Part shown: in pieces, positions 34,286 to 42,131 of the stretch
Position numbering within the stretch: position 1 is the stretch's first letter
Layout of the letters: every line of letters starts with the position of its first letter
DNA from: Duganella sacchari
Lineage (GTDB): Bacteria; Pseudomonadota; Gammaproteobacteria; Burkholderiales; Burkholderiaceae_D
DNA: 64,000 nt
Assembly: GCF_900143065.1 (NCBI RefSeq)
Contig: NZ_FRCX01000014.1
Location: 1-64,000 of the forward strand
Direction: 5' to 3'
The notes under the pieces: generated by a model
What the model saw: the letters and a program-made list of their open reading frames with translations, nothing else
The model's database searches: none
Told to the model about the DNA's origin: nothing
Program-made: the position numbers and the translations under genes

Positions 34286-35214
34286 CGTATGCCCCAGACG
34301 AATGGATCGCTCATGTCTAGGATCAGCTGCGCCTGCGCGTTGACCCACGCCTTGCCGCGGATGCTGGGCAGCAGCTGGCCGTCACGCACGCGGTACGACG
34401 CTTCAAACACGCTGCCGATCACACTCTCCTGTTTCCACAATGCGCCTTCGGCCAGCTTGCCATCCGCCGCCAGGCAGGCCAGCTTGGCGCTGGTGCCGGT
34501 GCCGCAAGGCGAGCGGTCATAGGCCTTGCCGGGACAGAGCACGAAGCTCTGGCTATCGGCGCCGGTGCGGGAATCGGCAAACAGTTCGATGTGGTCGATC
34601 ACCGCGCCGTTGTCGCCGGTGATGCCCTGGTCTGCCAGTGCCTGCGCGACTGCCACGGTGTAATTGGTCAGCGCTTCCACATTGCGCACCTCCAGCGGCA
34701 AGCCATGGTCGGCAACCAGGAAGAACCAGTTGCCGCCGTAGGCGATGTCGCCGGTGACAGCGCCGATGCCTGGCACCTCGACCGTCACCGCAGCGCGGCT
34801 GCGGTAAGACGCCACATTGTCCACGGTGACGCTGCCGTCCGCATGCAGCTCGGCTTCCACCACGCCCACCGGCGTATCGATGCGGTGGCGTCCCGCTGCG
34901 ATGCGGCCCATGAAGGCCAGCGATGCCACCAGGCCAATCGTGCCATGGCCGCACATGCCCAGATAGCCAACGTTGTTAAAGAAGATAACCCCGGCCGCGC
35001 AATCCGGCGCATGCGGTTCACACAGCAGGGCGCCGACCAGCACGTCCGAACCGCGCGGTTCGCACACCACCGCCGAGCGGAATTGATCGTGCGACTGGCG
35101 CAGCAGGGCCAAGCGTTCGCTGAGGCGACCGGCGCCCAGTTCCGGGCCGCCGTCGATGACCAGACGGGTAGGTTCACCGCCGGTGTGGGAGTCGATGATG
35201 GAGATGGTTTTCAT
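34282..35214 (-). CDS. lhpA: 4-hydroxyproline 2-epimerase (proline racemase family)
   Basis: A 310-residue proline-racemase-family enzyme that epimerises trans-4-hydroxy-L-proline to cis-4-hydroxy-D-proline. Both catalytic cysteines are present: Cys88 in MCGHGTIG and Cys237 in SPCGTGTSA. That rules out the related trans-3-hydroxyproline dehydratases, which have Thr or Ser at the first site. ATG 35214 starts MKTISIIDSHTGGEPTR, the standard N-terminus; a longer upstream frame runs into the divergent promoter region. First gene of the lhp-like operon. Confidence 0.93.
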   Translation of the reverse strand: MKTISIIDSHTGGEPTRLVIDGGPELGAGRLSERLALLRQSHDQFRSAVVCEPRGSDVLVGALLCEPHAPDCAAGVIFFNNVGYLGMCGHGTIGLVASLAFMGRIAAGRHRIDTPVGVVEAELHADGSVTVDNVASYRSRAAVTVEVPGIGAVTGDIAYGGNWFFLVADHGLPLEVRNVEALTNYTVAVAQALADQGITGDNGAVIDHIELFADSRTGADSQSFVLCPGKAYDRSPCGTGTSAKLACLAADGKLAEGALWKQESVIGSVFEASYRVRDGQLLPSIRGKAWVNAQAQLILDMSDPFVWGIR

Positions 35215-35329
35215 GCCATAAATCTTAGGCTTCCCCGTGTGCGCTGTCTTGCACCGTCTGCGCACGTTGAATGACGAAATCTGCACAATCGTCAAAAAAC
35301 AGCAGACGCCGGAAAAACCTGCTGGCACA
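35215..35329. promoter_or_regulatory. divergent promoter region of the hydroxyproline operon and its regulator
   Basis: A 115-base gap between the epimerase ATG (minus) and the AraC-type regulator ATG (plus). It should contain both promoters and the regulator's binding sites. I could not define a direct repeat typical of AraC proteins with confidence. Confidence 0.4.
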
Positions 35330-36091
35330 ATGTTTCACATGCATACACAACACCTCCATCATGACGACGCGCGCCGTGCAATGGCCGCAAACATCGCTAA
35401 TGCCTTCTTTGCCGAGGGCTTGTTCGATGCGCTGCCGGACGTGGTCTTTTTCGTCAAGGATGTCGAGGGACGCTATGTCGTGGTCAATCAGACGCTGGTC
35501 CAGCGTTGCGGCCAGCGGCACAAGTCGGCGCTGATCGGCCGCACGCCGGCAGAGGTGTTCGCCCATCCGTTCGGCCAGACCTACCTGGCGCAGGACATGG
35601 CGGTGCTGGCCGGCGAGGCCGATATCGAAGACCAGCTGGAATTACACCTGTACCCGAACCGCGACCCCGGCTGGTGCCTGACGCGCAAATCGGCGCTGCG
35701 CGACGCGCATGGCCGCATCATTGGCCTGACCGGCATTTCGCGCGACCTGGCAATGGCGGATAAAAAGAACCCGGCCTACCGCAAGGTGGCGGCGGCGGTG
35801 CATGTGATCCATGAACAATACGGCCAGCCCTTGCAGCTGCCGGAACTGGCGCGCATTGCGAATATGTCGGTGGCGCAGATCGAGCGCTACTTCCTGCGTA
35901 TCTTCCACCTGACGCCGCGCCAGATGATTATCCAGACCCGGGTCGATGCCGCCTCGCGCATGCTGAATGGCGACGCCAGCGTGGCCGAGATCGCGCAAGC
36001 CTGCGGCTATGGCGACCATTCCGCATTCACACGCCAGTTCAAGGCCACCACGGGTCTGACGCCCACGCAGTATCGCCAGCTGGCCAAATAA
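35330..36091 (+). CDS. PAS-domain AraC-family regulator, probable hydroxyproline operon activator
   Basis: A 253-residue regulator from ATG 35330. Residues about 25-140 form a PAS domain (DALPDVVFFVKDVEGRYVVV ... GRTPAEVF), and the C-terminal 100 residues form a double helix-turn-helix of the AraC type, with LARIANMSVAQIERYFLRIF and the signature AEIAQACGYGDHSAFTRQFK. An N-terminal PAS sensor is less usual than a cupin in AraC proteins. The divergent position next to the epimerase suggests it activates the lhp-like operon; pseudomonads also use an AraC-type LhpR there. Confidence 0.88.
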   Translation: MFHMHTQHLHHDDARRAMAANIANAFFAEGLFDALPDVVFFVKDVEGRYVVVNQTLVQRCGQRHKSALIGRTPAEVFAHPFGQTYLAQDMAVLAGEADIEDQLELHLYPNRDPGWCLTRKSALRDAHGRIIGLTGISRDLAMADKKNPAYRKVAAAVHVIHEQYGQPLQLPELARIANMSVAQIERYFLRIFHLTPRQMIIQTRVDAASRMLNGDASVAEIAQACGYGDHSAFTRQFKATTGLTPTQYRQLAK

Positions 36092-36116
36092 TCGGCAGCA
36101 AACCGGCCTTGAAACG

Positions 36117-36153
36117 GAAAAAGCCGTAAATCATTTATCATGATTTACGGCTT
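36117..36153 (-). terminator. intrinsic terminator of tRNA-Met
   Basis: A perfect 14-bp stem AAGCCGTAAATCAT/ATGATTTACGGCTT with loop TTATC, followed on the minus strand by TTTTT. It lies just behind the tRNA gene and may also end the AraC-type gene on the plus strand, although the T-run is on the minus side only. Confidence 0.85.
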
Positions 36154-36162
36154 CCAGAATCT

Positions 36163-36239
36163 TGGTGGTGATAGCTGGACTTGAACCAGCGACCCCAGCA
36201 TTATGAATGCTGTGCTCTAACCAACTGAGCTATATCACC
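36163..36239 (-). tRNA. tRNA-Met (anticodon CAT), elongator type
   Basis: A 77-nt tRNA with encoded CCA. The acceptor arms GGTGATA/TATCACC pair, the D-arm has TAGCTCAGTTGGTTAGAGC, the anticodon arm is CAGCA-TTCATAA-TGCTG, giving anticodon CAT, and the T-arm reads GCTGGTTCAAGTCCAGC. Position 1 is paired, so it is not an initiator tRNA. A CAT anticodon can also belong to the lysidine-modified tRNA-Ile2; overall sequence suggests methionine. Confidence 0.93.
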
Positions 36240-36252
36240 TGCAACGCCCAGC

Positions 36253-36281
36253 ATTATGGGGGTTGAGGCCTTCAGTGTCAA
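36253..36281 (-). promoter_or_regulatory. sigma-70 promoter of tRNA-Met
   Basis: On the minus strand TTGACA (36281-36276), a 17-base spacer and CATAAT (36258-36253) form a near-consensus promoter, placing the transcription start about seven bases before the mature tRNA 5' end. Confidence 0.8.
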
Positions 36282-36392
36282 GGAACGTTCCCCACTTTTT
36301 TAAAAAAGTGACCGCTATCGTGCCCTTGTCGTCAAAACGTTAGCATCTTGGTATTCTGTGGTGTAGATATTTTTTTAACGGGGGAGGGCGGT

Positions 36393-36797
36393 ATGACGAC
36401 CAACATCTTTATCAATCTGCCGGTGAAGGATCTGCAAAAATCCATCAAGTTCTTTGCGCATCTCGGCTATAGCTTCAACCAGCACTACACCGACGACAGC
36501 GCCACTTGCATGATCGTCAGTGAGAACATTTATGTGATGTTGCTGACCGAAGCCCGTTTCAAAGACTTTACGCCCAAGGCGATCAGCGACGCGCACCAGT
36601 CAACCGAGGTGCTGGTGTGCCTGCAGCTGGAGTCGCGCGAGGCGGTGAGCAAACTCGTCAGCAAGGCTATCGAGGCGGGCGGGCGCGCCTATAAAGATCC
36701 GCAGGACCACGGCTTCATGTATGGCCATGGCTTTGAAGACCCGGACGGCCATCTGTGGGAGCTGGTGCATATGAGCGGCGAGCCCCCTAAACATTAA
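36393..36797 (+). CDS. VOC (glyoxalase/bleomycin-resistance fold) family protein
   Basis: A 134-residue protein of the vicinal oxygen chelate superfamily, with two beta-alpha-beta-beta-beta units: FINLPVKDLQKSIKFFAHLGYSF at the N-terminus (FINLPVKDLQKSIKFF, then AHLGYSF) and the C-terminal FMYGHGFEDPDGHLWELVHM, with His and Glu where metal ligands sit. GGGAGG lies upstream of ATG 36393. It resembles the small lactoylglutathione-lyase-like proteins that are common and mostly uncharacterised. It stands alone between the tRNA and a secreted protein. Confidence 0.87.
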   Translation: MTTNIFINLPVKDLQKSIKFFAHLGYSFNQHYTDDSATCMIVSENIYVMLLTEARFKDFTPKAISDAHQSTEVLVCLQLESREAVSKLVSKAIEAGGRAYKDPQDHGFMYGHGFEDPDGHLWELVHMSGEPPKH

Positions 36798-36812
36798 TCA
36801 GCGAGTGTGAAG

Positions 36813-37295
36813 ATGAGATCCTTGTGCATGGCGGCGGTGCTGCTGGTGAGTCTGGCATCTGCCCACGCGGCAGAGCCAACCGCGTTGAAAGGCCTGGGCG
36901 ATGCGGAACTACGCAACGTCAATGTGCCGGCCGCGCCTGTCGCGACAGCAGCGAGAACCCGTTACGTGCCGGCCAGGTTGCCATTCCTGCCGAACTGGCT
37001 GAGTGGCAGAGGTGCGGGCAGCGGGACGGTGGAAGATGGCCACAGTGTGCTGTTCCCATTGCTTGGCTTGATTACGGCCGATGTCTCGACCAAGGATGTC
37101 TACTTCGGCAGCAACCCGCAGTCGTTCAGCATGAATGCCGACGGCTCGATCTCCGTGCCGCTGCCGCAGACCGTGGGCGAACTGGATTTGCAAAATCTGC
37201 GTGTGAGTCCGGGCGACACGAATAACTTCGGCGGCGTGCAGATACGCGGCATTGATCTGAGCCGCACCGTCATCAACATCAGCCCGACGCGCTAG
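36813..37295 (+). CDS. secreted protein of unknown function
   Basis: A 160-residue exported protein with a signal peptide (MRSLCMAAVLLVSLASAHAA). GLGDAELRNVNV follows the cleavage site, and the C-terminal half alternates beta-like segments, ending in FGGVQIRGIDLSRTVINISP. The start-of-mature-protein pattern and the GIDLSRTVI end recall the surface-associated DUF6160/FilA-like proteins, but the likeness is weak. GTG 36807 is an alternative start two codons earlier. No operon partners are evident. Confidence 0.7.
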   Translation: MRSLCMAAVLLVSLASAHAAEPTALKGLGDAELRNVNVPAAPVATAARTRYVPARLPFLPNWLSGRGAGSGTVEDGHSVLFPLLGLITADVSTKDVYFGSNPQSFSMNADGSISVPLPQTVGELDLQNLRVSPGDTNNFGGVQIRGIDLSRTVINISPTR

Positions 37296-37299
37296 CGGC

Positions 37300-38247
37300 T
37301 TACCCCAGCTTGCTGGTGATCTGCGCCAGCATGGTGCCGGCAGGATCGGGCCCCAGGCAGTCGATGGCGACACGCTCCGGCATGGAGCGCAGCCAGGTAA
37401 GCTGGCGCTTGGCCAGCTGGCGCGTGGCGATGATGCCGGTTTCGCGCATGGCAGCGTAGTCGATGGTCCCGTCCAGATACTCCCAGGCCTGGCGGTAGCC
37501 CACGCAGCGTATCGACGGCAGGCCTAGATGCAGGTCGCCGCGCTTGCGCAGGGCTTCCACTTCCGTCATCAGATTGCCGTTCGGGCTATCGGCCAGCATG
37601 ATGTCGAAGCGGCGTGCGATACGGTCGTGCAGCACGGCGCGGTCGGATGGTTCCAGCGCAAACGACAGCAGCTCAAATGGCAGCTCGGTTTTCTCGCGCA
37701 GTGCCAGCAGTTCGGACATTGGTTTGCCGCTCAGCGTGTAGATTTCCAGCGCGCGCTGGATGCGTTGCGAGTCGGCCGGCGCCAGGCGTGCGGCGGTTTC
37801 CGGATCGACGGCGGCCAGGCGCGCGTGCATGGCGGGCCAGCCCAGGCGTGCCGCTTCTTGATCGAGCGCGGCGCGTACTTCGGGATCGGCGCCGGGCAGG
37901 TCGTCGAGTCCATCCGCCAGACCTTTGAAATACAGCATGGTGCCGCCAACCAGCAGCGGCAGCTTGCCGCGTGCGCTGATCTCTTCCATCAGGCGCAACG
38001 TGTCCTTGCGAAACTGCGCGACCGAATAGGAGTCCAGCGGATCGATGATGTCGATGAGGTGATGCGGCACCGCGGCCAGTTCTTCGCGCGTCGGCTTGGC
38101 GGTGCCGATGTCCATGCCGCGATACACCAGTGCGGAATCGACCGAGATGATTTCGGACGGGATGCGTTCGGCGATCGCCAGTGCGGAAGCGGTCTTGCCC
38201 GATGCCGTCGGCCCCATGATGGCGACGGCCAGTGGTTTCGTGCTCAT
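37300..38247 (-). CDS. miaA: tRNA dimethylallyltransferase MiaA
   Basis: MiaA adds a dimethylallyl group to N6 of A37 in tRNAs that read UNN codons. The 315-residue protein has the P-loop GPTASGKT (12-19), SVDSALVYRGMDIGTAKP and the DIIDPLDSYSVAQF and RCVGYRQAWEYL family regions. ATG 38247 follows the mutL stop with one base between, so the longer frame that reads back into mutL is rejected. The mutL-miaA pair is conserved in many proteobacteria. Confidence 0.97.
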   Translation of the reverse strand: MSTKPLAVAIMGPTASGKTASALAIAERIPSEIISVDSALVYRGMDIGTAKPTREELAAVPHHLIDIIDPLDSYSVAQFRKDTLRLMEEISARGKLPLLVGGTMLYFKGLADGLDDLPGADPEVRAALDQEAARLGWPAMHARLAAVDPETAARLAPADSQRIQRALEIYTLSGKPMSELLALREKTELPFELLSFALEPSDRAVLHDRIARRFDIMLADSPNGNLMTEVEALRKRGDLHLGLPSIRCVGYRQAWEYLDGTIDYAAMRETGIIATRQLAKRQLTWLRSMPERVAIDCLGPDPAGTMLAQITSKLG

Positions 38248-38248
38248 G

Positions 38249-40210
38249 TTATTGACCGCGCAGGAACAGCTTGTCGAGCGCGCCGATTTCCACTTGCACC
38301 CAGGTCGGACGGCCATGGTTGCACTGGTCGGCGCGTTCGGTGATTTCCATTTGGCGCAGCAGGGCATTCATCTCCTGCAGCGACAGGATGCGGTTGGCGC
38401 GCACCGCCGTATGGCAGGCGAGGGTGCCGAGCAGTTCGTTCTGACGCTCGATGAGCACCCGCGAGCCGCCGAATTCGCGTACGTCGCGCAGCACGTCGCG
38501 CGCCAGCGTTTGCGCATCGGCGTTCTTCAGCAGCACCGGCACGGAGCGGATCGCCAGCGTGGTGGGCGACAGGACGGCGATGTCGAAGCCCAGTGTCTGC
38601 AAGGTTTCCTTGTGTTCTTCGGCAGTACCCACTTCCACCGCATCGGCGTAGAAGGTGACGGGAATCAGCAGCGGCTGCACCTGCATTTCTTCGCCGGCCA
38701 CGCGGCTGTCGAGTGCATTCTTGAGCTGTTCGTACAGGATGCGTTCGTGCGCCGCGTGCATATCCACCAGCACCAGGCCTTTGGCGTTTTGCGCCAGCAC
38801 GTAAATGCCGTGCAGCTGCGCCAGCGCGAAGCCGAGCGGGAATTCTTCCTGCGCCATCGCGGCGCCGGAGATGGTGAAGGAGCTGGCCTGCGGCAGCGAC
38901 ATATCGGATTCGGCGCGTGCGGGAGCGGCAGGGCGGTCGCTGTCGCGGAACATGGCGCCGTAGTTTTCCAGGCTTTGCGCAACGCCGCCTTCGGCGGTGA
39001 AGCGCGGCGGCGTGTAGCTGCTGCTGGCGCTAAAGCCGCTGTCCGCGCTGCGCGAGCCGAATGGCGATGGCGAGAAGGTTGGTGCATAGTCCGGCGCCAG
39101 CAGCGGGCCAAACGAGGTCTGTTCGCCGCGCCATACCGGTGTAGTGGCCAGGCTGTCGGCCGCAGGCAGTGGCGACGGCACGCTGCCGTGTGCCGTGGCG
39201 GAGGTCTGCGCCAGCGCGCGCTGCACGGCGTGGAAGACGCACTGGTGCACGGCGCGGCCGTCGCGGAAGCGCACTTCAATTTTGGATGGGTGGACGTTGA
39301 CGTCGACCAGCGCCGGGTCCATGTCCAGCGACAGCACGTATGACGGGAAACGGTCGCCGTGCAGCACGTCCTGGTAGGCCGCCTTGACGGCGTGGACCAG
39401 TACCTTATCGCGCACGAAGCGGCCGTTCACGTAGAAGAACTGGCCATCGGCGCGCGCCTTGGAGGCGGTCGGCAGGCCAACGAAGCCATGGATGCGCAGC
39501 GGGCCGACGGTTTCATCGACCGGCAGGCGCGCTTCGGCAAAGCCGTCGCCGAGGATCTGCGCGCTGCGGCGGGCGATTTCGCTGACGTTCCAGTGGTCGA
39601 CGGTGCGGCCGTTGTGGCTCAGCGAGAACGACACATCCGGCCGCGCCAGCGCGATGCGGCGGACCACTTCGGCGCAGTGGCCAAATTCGGTTTGCTCGGA
39701 CTTGAGGAATTTGCGGCGGGCCGGCGTGTTGTAGTAAAGGTCCTTGACGTCGATAGTGGTGCCCAAGGCGCCGGACGATGGCGTCGGCGTGGCGTTGTGC
39801 GAGCCTTCGATTTCCCAGGCGTGGGCGTCGTCGGCCGTGCGCGAGGTAATGGTGACCATGGCGACCGAGGCGATCGACGCCAGCGCCTCGCCACGGAAAC
39901 CCAGCGTGCCGACGTTTTCCAGGTCGTGCAGCGACGAGATCTTGGACGTGGCGTGGCGGGCCAGGGCCAGCGGCATCTGCTCATGCGGGATGCCACGGCC
40001 GTTGTCGGTGATGCAGATGCGCTTGACGCCACCTTCCTCCAGCCGCACGTTGACCTGCGTACCGCCCGCGTCCAGTGCATTCTCCAGCAACTCCTTGACC
40101 ACGGCCGACGGGCGTTCCACCACCTCGCCGGCGGCGATCTGGGAAATCAGCTGGTCAGGCAGGGCCTGGATGGGGCGTGGGGTGCGGGGAGAGGTATCTG
40201 GCGCGTTCAT
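38249..40210 (-). CDS. mutL: DNA mismatch repair protein MutL
   Basis: MutL links MutS recognition to strand incision in mismatch repair. The 653-residue protein has the GHKL ATPase motifs ELLENALDAG, DNGRGIP and LGFRGEALASI, a variable Ser/Pro-rich linker around 360-450, and the C-terminal dimerisation domain GIYVLAQNAKGLVLVDMHAAHE (seen as YVLAQNAKGLVLVDMHAAH). The C-terminal endonuclease motif DQHA(X)2E(X)4E appears as DMHAAHERILYE, so metal-dependent nicking cannot be excluded but the motif is imperfect. ATG 40210 is preceded by a TATAAT box only six bases away. Confidence 0.97.
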   Translation of the reverse strand: MNAPDTSPRTPRPIQALPDQLISQIAAGEVVERPSAVVKELLENALDAGGTQVNVRLEEGGVKRICITDNGRGIPHEQMPLALARHATSKISSLHDLENVGTLGFRGEALASIASVAMVTITSRTADDAHAWEIEGSHNATPTPSSGALGTTIDVKDLYYNTPARRKFLKSEQTEFGHCAEVVRRIALARPDVSFSLSHNGRTVDHWNVSEIARRSAQILGDGFAEARLPVDETVGPLRIHGFVGLPTASKARADGQFFYVNGRFVRDKVLVHAVKAAYQDVLHGDRFPSYVLSLDMDPALVDVNVHPSKIEVRFRDGRAVHQCVFHAVQRALAQTSATAHGSVPSPLPAADSLATTPVWRGEQTSFGPLLAPDYAPTFSPSPFGSRSADSGFSASSSYTPPRFTAEGGVAQSLENYGAMFRDSDRPAAPARAESDMSLPQASSFTISGAAMAQEEFPLGFALAQLHGIYVLAQNAKGLVLVDMHAAHERILYEQLKNALDSRVAGEEMQVQPLLIPVTFYADAVEVGTAEEHKETLQTLGFDIAVLSPTTLAIRSVPVLLKNADAQTLARDVLRDVREFGGSRVLIERQNELLGTLACHTAVRANRILSLQEMNALLRQMEITERADQCNHGRPTWVQVEIGALDKLFLRGQ

Positions 40211-40216
40211 CACGAG

Positions 40217-40222
40217 ATTATA
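40217..40222 (-). promoter_or_regulatory. TATAAT box directly before mutL
   Basis: On the minus strand a perfect TATAAT ends six bases before the mutL ATG. If used, transcription would start at or next to the A of ATG, giving a leaderless mRNA. No Shine-Dalgarno sequence lies between, and no good -35 box is present 16-18 bases upstream. Confidence 0.45.
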
Positions 40223-40261
40223 ACGTGTGCGGCACCACCGGACCCCGCAACCCGCAGGCAA

Positions 40262-40290
40262 GGGGTCTGACCCCGTACGGGTCAGACCCC
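40262..40290. repeat. REP-like palindrome (GGGGTCTGACCC / GGGTCAGACCCC)
   Basis: A perfect 12-bp inverted repeat with loop CGTAC, whose centre is itself a CCCGTACGGG palindrome. It lies just behind the cyclophilin stop and before mutL. Motifs of this GGGGTCTGACCCC type recur between genes in this bacterial group and resemble repetitive extragenic palindromes. It may also terminate the cyclophilin transcript. Confidence 0.7.
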
Positions 40291-40302
40291 AGCGGTTTTG
40301 GG

Positions 40303-41214
40303 TTACGGTTTTGGCTGCTCACGCACCGGGATGGTGGTGTTGCACAGTTCAACGTAGTTGGCCGCGTATTTATTCCACGGGCCGCCGCGGTTGCGCTGCG
40401 CTTCAATCACTTTCTGATAAATAGCCGCGTCGCTGCGCATCACTTCCAGATGGCTGCGTTCTGCTTCCGGCACGTCGGACGCCAGGCGCACCGAGATAAT
40501 CGGCGCGCGCGTCTCTTTCGGGCCGTAGAAGCCCATGGTGTCGCCGCCGCGCGGCAGGGTCGCCAGCAGCGGCATGCCGGACACCACGCGGCCCACCACG
40601 GTGATGTTGCGGTCCAGGTGGCGCGGCGCATGGCCGTTCACGGCGTACAGCTCGGCGCCGCTGCCGCTGTCGGTTTCATTGTCGCGGCCGACGCCGACCA
40701 TGCCGTAGCAGTGTGCCAGCCAGGTGGTCCTGGCTTTTGGGTCACGCCCCACCGGGAAGCCGTTGGAGTGGCCGATCTGCGGCGCGTAGCCGTCAAAGTC
40801 CTTCTGCAGCACGAAGTGCTTGTCGTTCGACATCGGCACGCTGAACTCGCCCGGCACCTTGGCCTTGGCCGAACCCAGCGATTTTGGATTGGTTTCACCA
40901 TTCGGATCGCCCCACTGCGCCACATAGTTATCCTGCGAGCGGTTGACGGCCAGGCCGTCGTAGTAATGCTCTTTGGCCAGCGTCTTGATGTTGGCGACGG
41001 CTTGCGGCGCGAAGTCCGGCGCCAGCTCGATCACCACACGGCCGCCCGGCAGCTCCATGTACAGTGTGTTGTTCACATCCAGCGGACGCCAGTCCGACGG
41101 CTGGGACGTCTTGATGATCTCGCCGGCGCTGGGACGCACCGGCAAATCGGCTGCGGTGGCGGCACTGACGGCCAGGGCCAGGGATAAAACGGGGAACGTG
41201 CGGGATAAAGCCAT
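40303..41214 (-). CDS. exported cyclophilin-type peptidyl-prolyl cis-trans isomerase
   Basis: A 303-residue protein with a signal peptide (1-21, ending ATAA) and a cyclophilin domain: YMELPGGRVVIELAPDFAPQ, the active-site region YDGLAVNRSQDNYVAQWGDP and the later IGHSNGFPVGRD and NITVVGRVVSGM. Insertions make it longer than minimal PpiA (about 190 residues). It acts in the periplasm on folding proteins. Some catalytic positions differ from PpiA (for example NRSQDNYVAQWGDP in place of HRVIPGFMIQGGD), so activity may be reduced. Confidence 0.88.
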   Translation of the reverse strand: MALSRTFPVLSLALAVSAATAADLPVRPSAGEIIKTSQPSDWRPLDVNNTLYMELPGGRVVIELAPDFAPQAVANIKTLAKEHYYDGLAVNRSQDNYVAQWGDPNGETNPKSLGSAKAKVPGEFSVPMSNDKHFVLQKDFDGYAPQIGHSNGFPVGRDPKARTTWLAHCYGMVGVGRDNETDSGSGAELYAVNGHAPRHLDRNITVVGRVVSGMPLLATLPRGGDTMGFYGPKETRAPIISVRLASDVPEAERSHLEVMRSDAAIYQKVIEAQRNRGGPWNKYAANYVELCNTTIPVREQPKP

Positions 41215-41349
41215 CCAAAGTCTCCTAGGTAATCAAACCCGCTTGCTGCGGGCGCTGCGGGGATTGTAAACTGCTTATCAACGGCCGGAAACTGCCGCCG
41301 CCGGGTCGCAGGTAGTGTATGATTCCGGCGCACACTTTATGGGAAGAAT

Positions 41350-41994
41350 ATGGATTTTATGCAATTTTTTGACATGATCCTTCATGTCGATAGAACACTG
41401 GAAGTGCTGATCCAACAATACGGAACGCTGATTTACGTGGTGCTGTTTGCCATCATCTTCTGCGAAACCGGCCTGGTGGTCCTGTTTTTCTTCCCTGGCG
41501 ACACCTTGCTGTTCATTGCCGGCGCCCTGTGCGCGGTGGGCGAAATGAATTTGCCGCTGCTGATGTTCCTGCTTAGTACGGCAGCGATTACCGGCAACAC
41601 GGTCAACTACTGGATCGGCGAGAAGGTGGGGCAGAAAGTCTTCACGCATGATTACCGCTGGCTCAACAAGGAAGCGCTCAAGCGCACCCACGATTTCTTT
41701 GAAAAACACGGCGGCAAGACCATCGTGCTGGCGCGCTTCGTGCCGGTGGTGCGGACCTTCGCACCGTTCGTGGCCGGCGTGTCGGACATGACCCATGCCC
41801 GCTTCCAGCTGTATAACTTCACCGGCGCTATCCTGTGGGTGGTGCTGCTGACCACCGCTGGCTACTTCTTCGGCAACATCCCTATCGTGCGCGACCACCT
41901 GACCGAGATCGTGCTGGTCGGCGTTGGCGTGGCCGTGGTGCCGATGGCCCTGGGTGGTGTGTATAAACTGTCGCGCCGTCTGCAGCGCCGCTGA
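41350..41994 (+). CDS. DedA-family membrane protein
   Basis: A 214-residue inner-membrane protein of the DedA/SNARE-associated family, thought to flip lipid carriers such as undecaprenyl phosphate and to affect pH tolerance. FAIIFCETGLVVLFFFPGDT (about 33-52) carries the conserved Glu and the re-entrant FPGD, ARFVPVVRTFAPFVAGVSDM has the key arginines, and INYWIGEKVG-like NYWIGEKVG is also present. GGGAAG precedes the ATG and a TATGAT box lies about 25 bases upstream. Confidence 0.93.
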   Translation: MDFMQFFDMILHVDRTLEVLIQQYGTLIYVVLFAIIFCETGLVVLFFFPGDTLLFIAGALCAVGEMNLPLLMFLLSTAAITGNTVNYWIGEKVGQKVFTHDYRWLNKEALKRTHDFFEKHGGKTIVLARFVPVVRTFAPFVAGVSDMTHARFQLYNFTGAILWVVLLTTAGYFFGNIPIVRDHLTEIVLVGVGVAVVPMALGGVYKLSRRLQRR

Positions 41995-42131
41995 AACCCG
42001 CATGAATCCACGCTGCGCGGCCGCAGCAGCGTGTTTATTTTGAAATTTCTTGACCTCGCGCGGCCGTCTCCTCTCAAGTTTTTCCCAAAAGCATCCGTAT
42101 ACCAGACTGTAATTGTCAATTCTGGATACCC

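Noticed and set aside
36163..36239. tRNA-Ile2 with lysidine-modified CAT anticodon
   Set aside because: The anticodon alone cannot exclude it, but the acceptor and T-arm sequences look like the elongator tRNA-Met of this group. A tRNAscan-SE/TFAM run would settle it.
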